Origin: an uncultured Collinsella sp.
GTDB taxonomy: Bacteria > Actinomycetota > Coriobacteriia > Coriobacteriales > Coriobacteriaceae
Assembly: GCA_900548075.1 (NCBI GenBank)
Contig: URJD01000132.1
Span: 1-5,440 of the forward strand
Direction: 5' to 3'
DNA length: 5,440 nt
In this document: positions 5,199-5,440 of the stretch, in pieces
Numbering within the stretch: the stretch's first letter is position 1
Layout: each line of letters starts with the position of its first letter
Translations under genes and position numbers: made by a program
Notes under the pieces: generated by a model
Databases searched by the model: none
The model's input: the letters and a program-made list of their open reading frames with translations, nothing else
Told to the model about the DNA's origin: nothing

Positions 5199-5440
5199 CT
5201 AGTCCTGGGCTTTGATGCTCGGCAGCAGGATCTGCGCGAGGTAGTCGGTCTCGAGTTTGGTCGCGGCGTCTGCGTTGCCGTGTTTGCCAACCAGCACGTT
5301 TTTGATCTGGCTGTAGGTATAGCGGTTGCCGGTCGTAAGCTCGACAAGCTCAATGGCCGTGTCCATGGGGTAGGGTGACACGGGGTTCTGCGTCCGTCCG
5401 TTGATGGTCTGGGGCACCACGTACGGATAGACGGGGCCGC
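5199..5440 (-). CDS. Partial unrecognised gene, C-terminal 79 residues
   Basis: The reading frame is open from the right edge of the window to a TAG stop (complement of 5199-5201), so only the end of the protein is visible. I do not recognise it. The visible part starts GPVYPYVVPQTINGRTQNPV, continues with a predicted helix MDTAIELVEL, then TTGNRYTYSQIKNVLVGK, and ends in a helical stretch finishing ILLPSIKAQD. It looks like a soluble domain with alternating helices; there is no transmembrane segment or lipoprotein or sortase tail. A GTG at 5420 could be read as a start, but the frame continues upstream with no stop or clear ribosome site, so the gene most likely begins outside the window. 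The GC-rich codon use resembles clpB. It converges on the ATPase gene. Confidence 0.65.
   Translation of the reverse strand, partial: GPVYPYVVPQTINGRTQNPVSPYPMDTAIELVELTTGNRYTYSQIKNVLVGKHGNADAATKLETDYLAQILLPSIKAQD

Noticed and set aside
4950..5378. 142-codon plus-strand frame overlapping the end of the ATPase gene
   Set aside because: It covers the well-supported ATPase C-terminus in another frame and the antisense of the minus-strand partial gene. No start signals.

Overview
The window looks like chromosome from a GC-rich actinobacterium. The style of clpB (third codon positions almost always G or C), together with short intergenic regions filled with long inverted repeats, fits a gut coriobacterium such as Collinsella. 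That placement is an inference from codon style and general familiarity, not from a search.

Layout. Bases 1-498 hold no convincing gene. They contain a terminator-like hairpin (26-48), a striking array of three 57-bp inverted repeats in tandem (105-322), an AT-rich dyad with a TATAAG box (385-420) and a GC-rich leader hairpin (460-477) just before the ribosome binding site of clpB. clpB (499-3126, +) is a complete, full-length ClpB/Hsp104 disaggregase with both ATPase sites intact. It ends at a textbook terminator (3170-3206). A small acidic hypothetical protein (3257-3451, +) follows. Bases 3452-3772 hold a 67-bp near-perfect inverted repeat, a shorter dyad, and an AT-rich regulatory block with two palindromes. 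The second palindrome places a consensus TATAAT in the loop of a 60-bp dyad, directly before an AAA_14/DUF4143-type ATPase (3773-5125, +). The window closes with the C-terminal 79 residues of an unrecognised gene on the minus strand (5199-5440), convergent with the ATPase gene.

How the parts fit. clpB appears monocistronic: it has its own leader and a strong terminator. No CIRCE or HAIR-type operator is visible before it, so its heat-shock control, if any, is not of those recognisable types. The DUF4143 ATPase is a separate, probably accessory unit. Its codon use is less GC-biased than that of clpB, its promoter is AT-rich, and its operator architecture is elaborate for a single gene, which suggests tight (possibly self-) regulation and perhaps lateral origin. 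The most unusual items are the phased inverted-repeat array before clpB and the dyad-embedded promoter of the ATPase gene.
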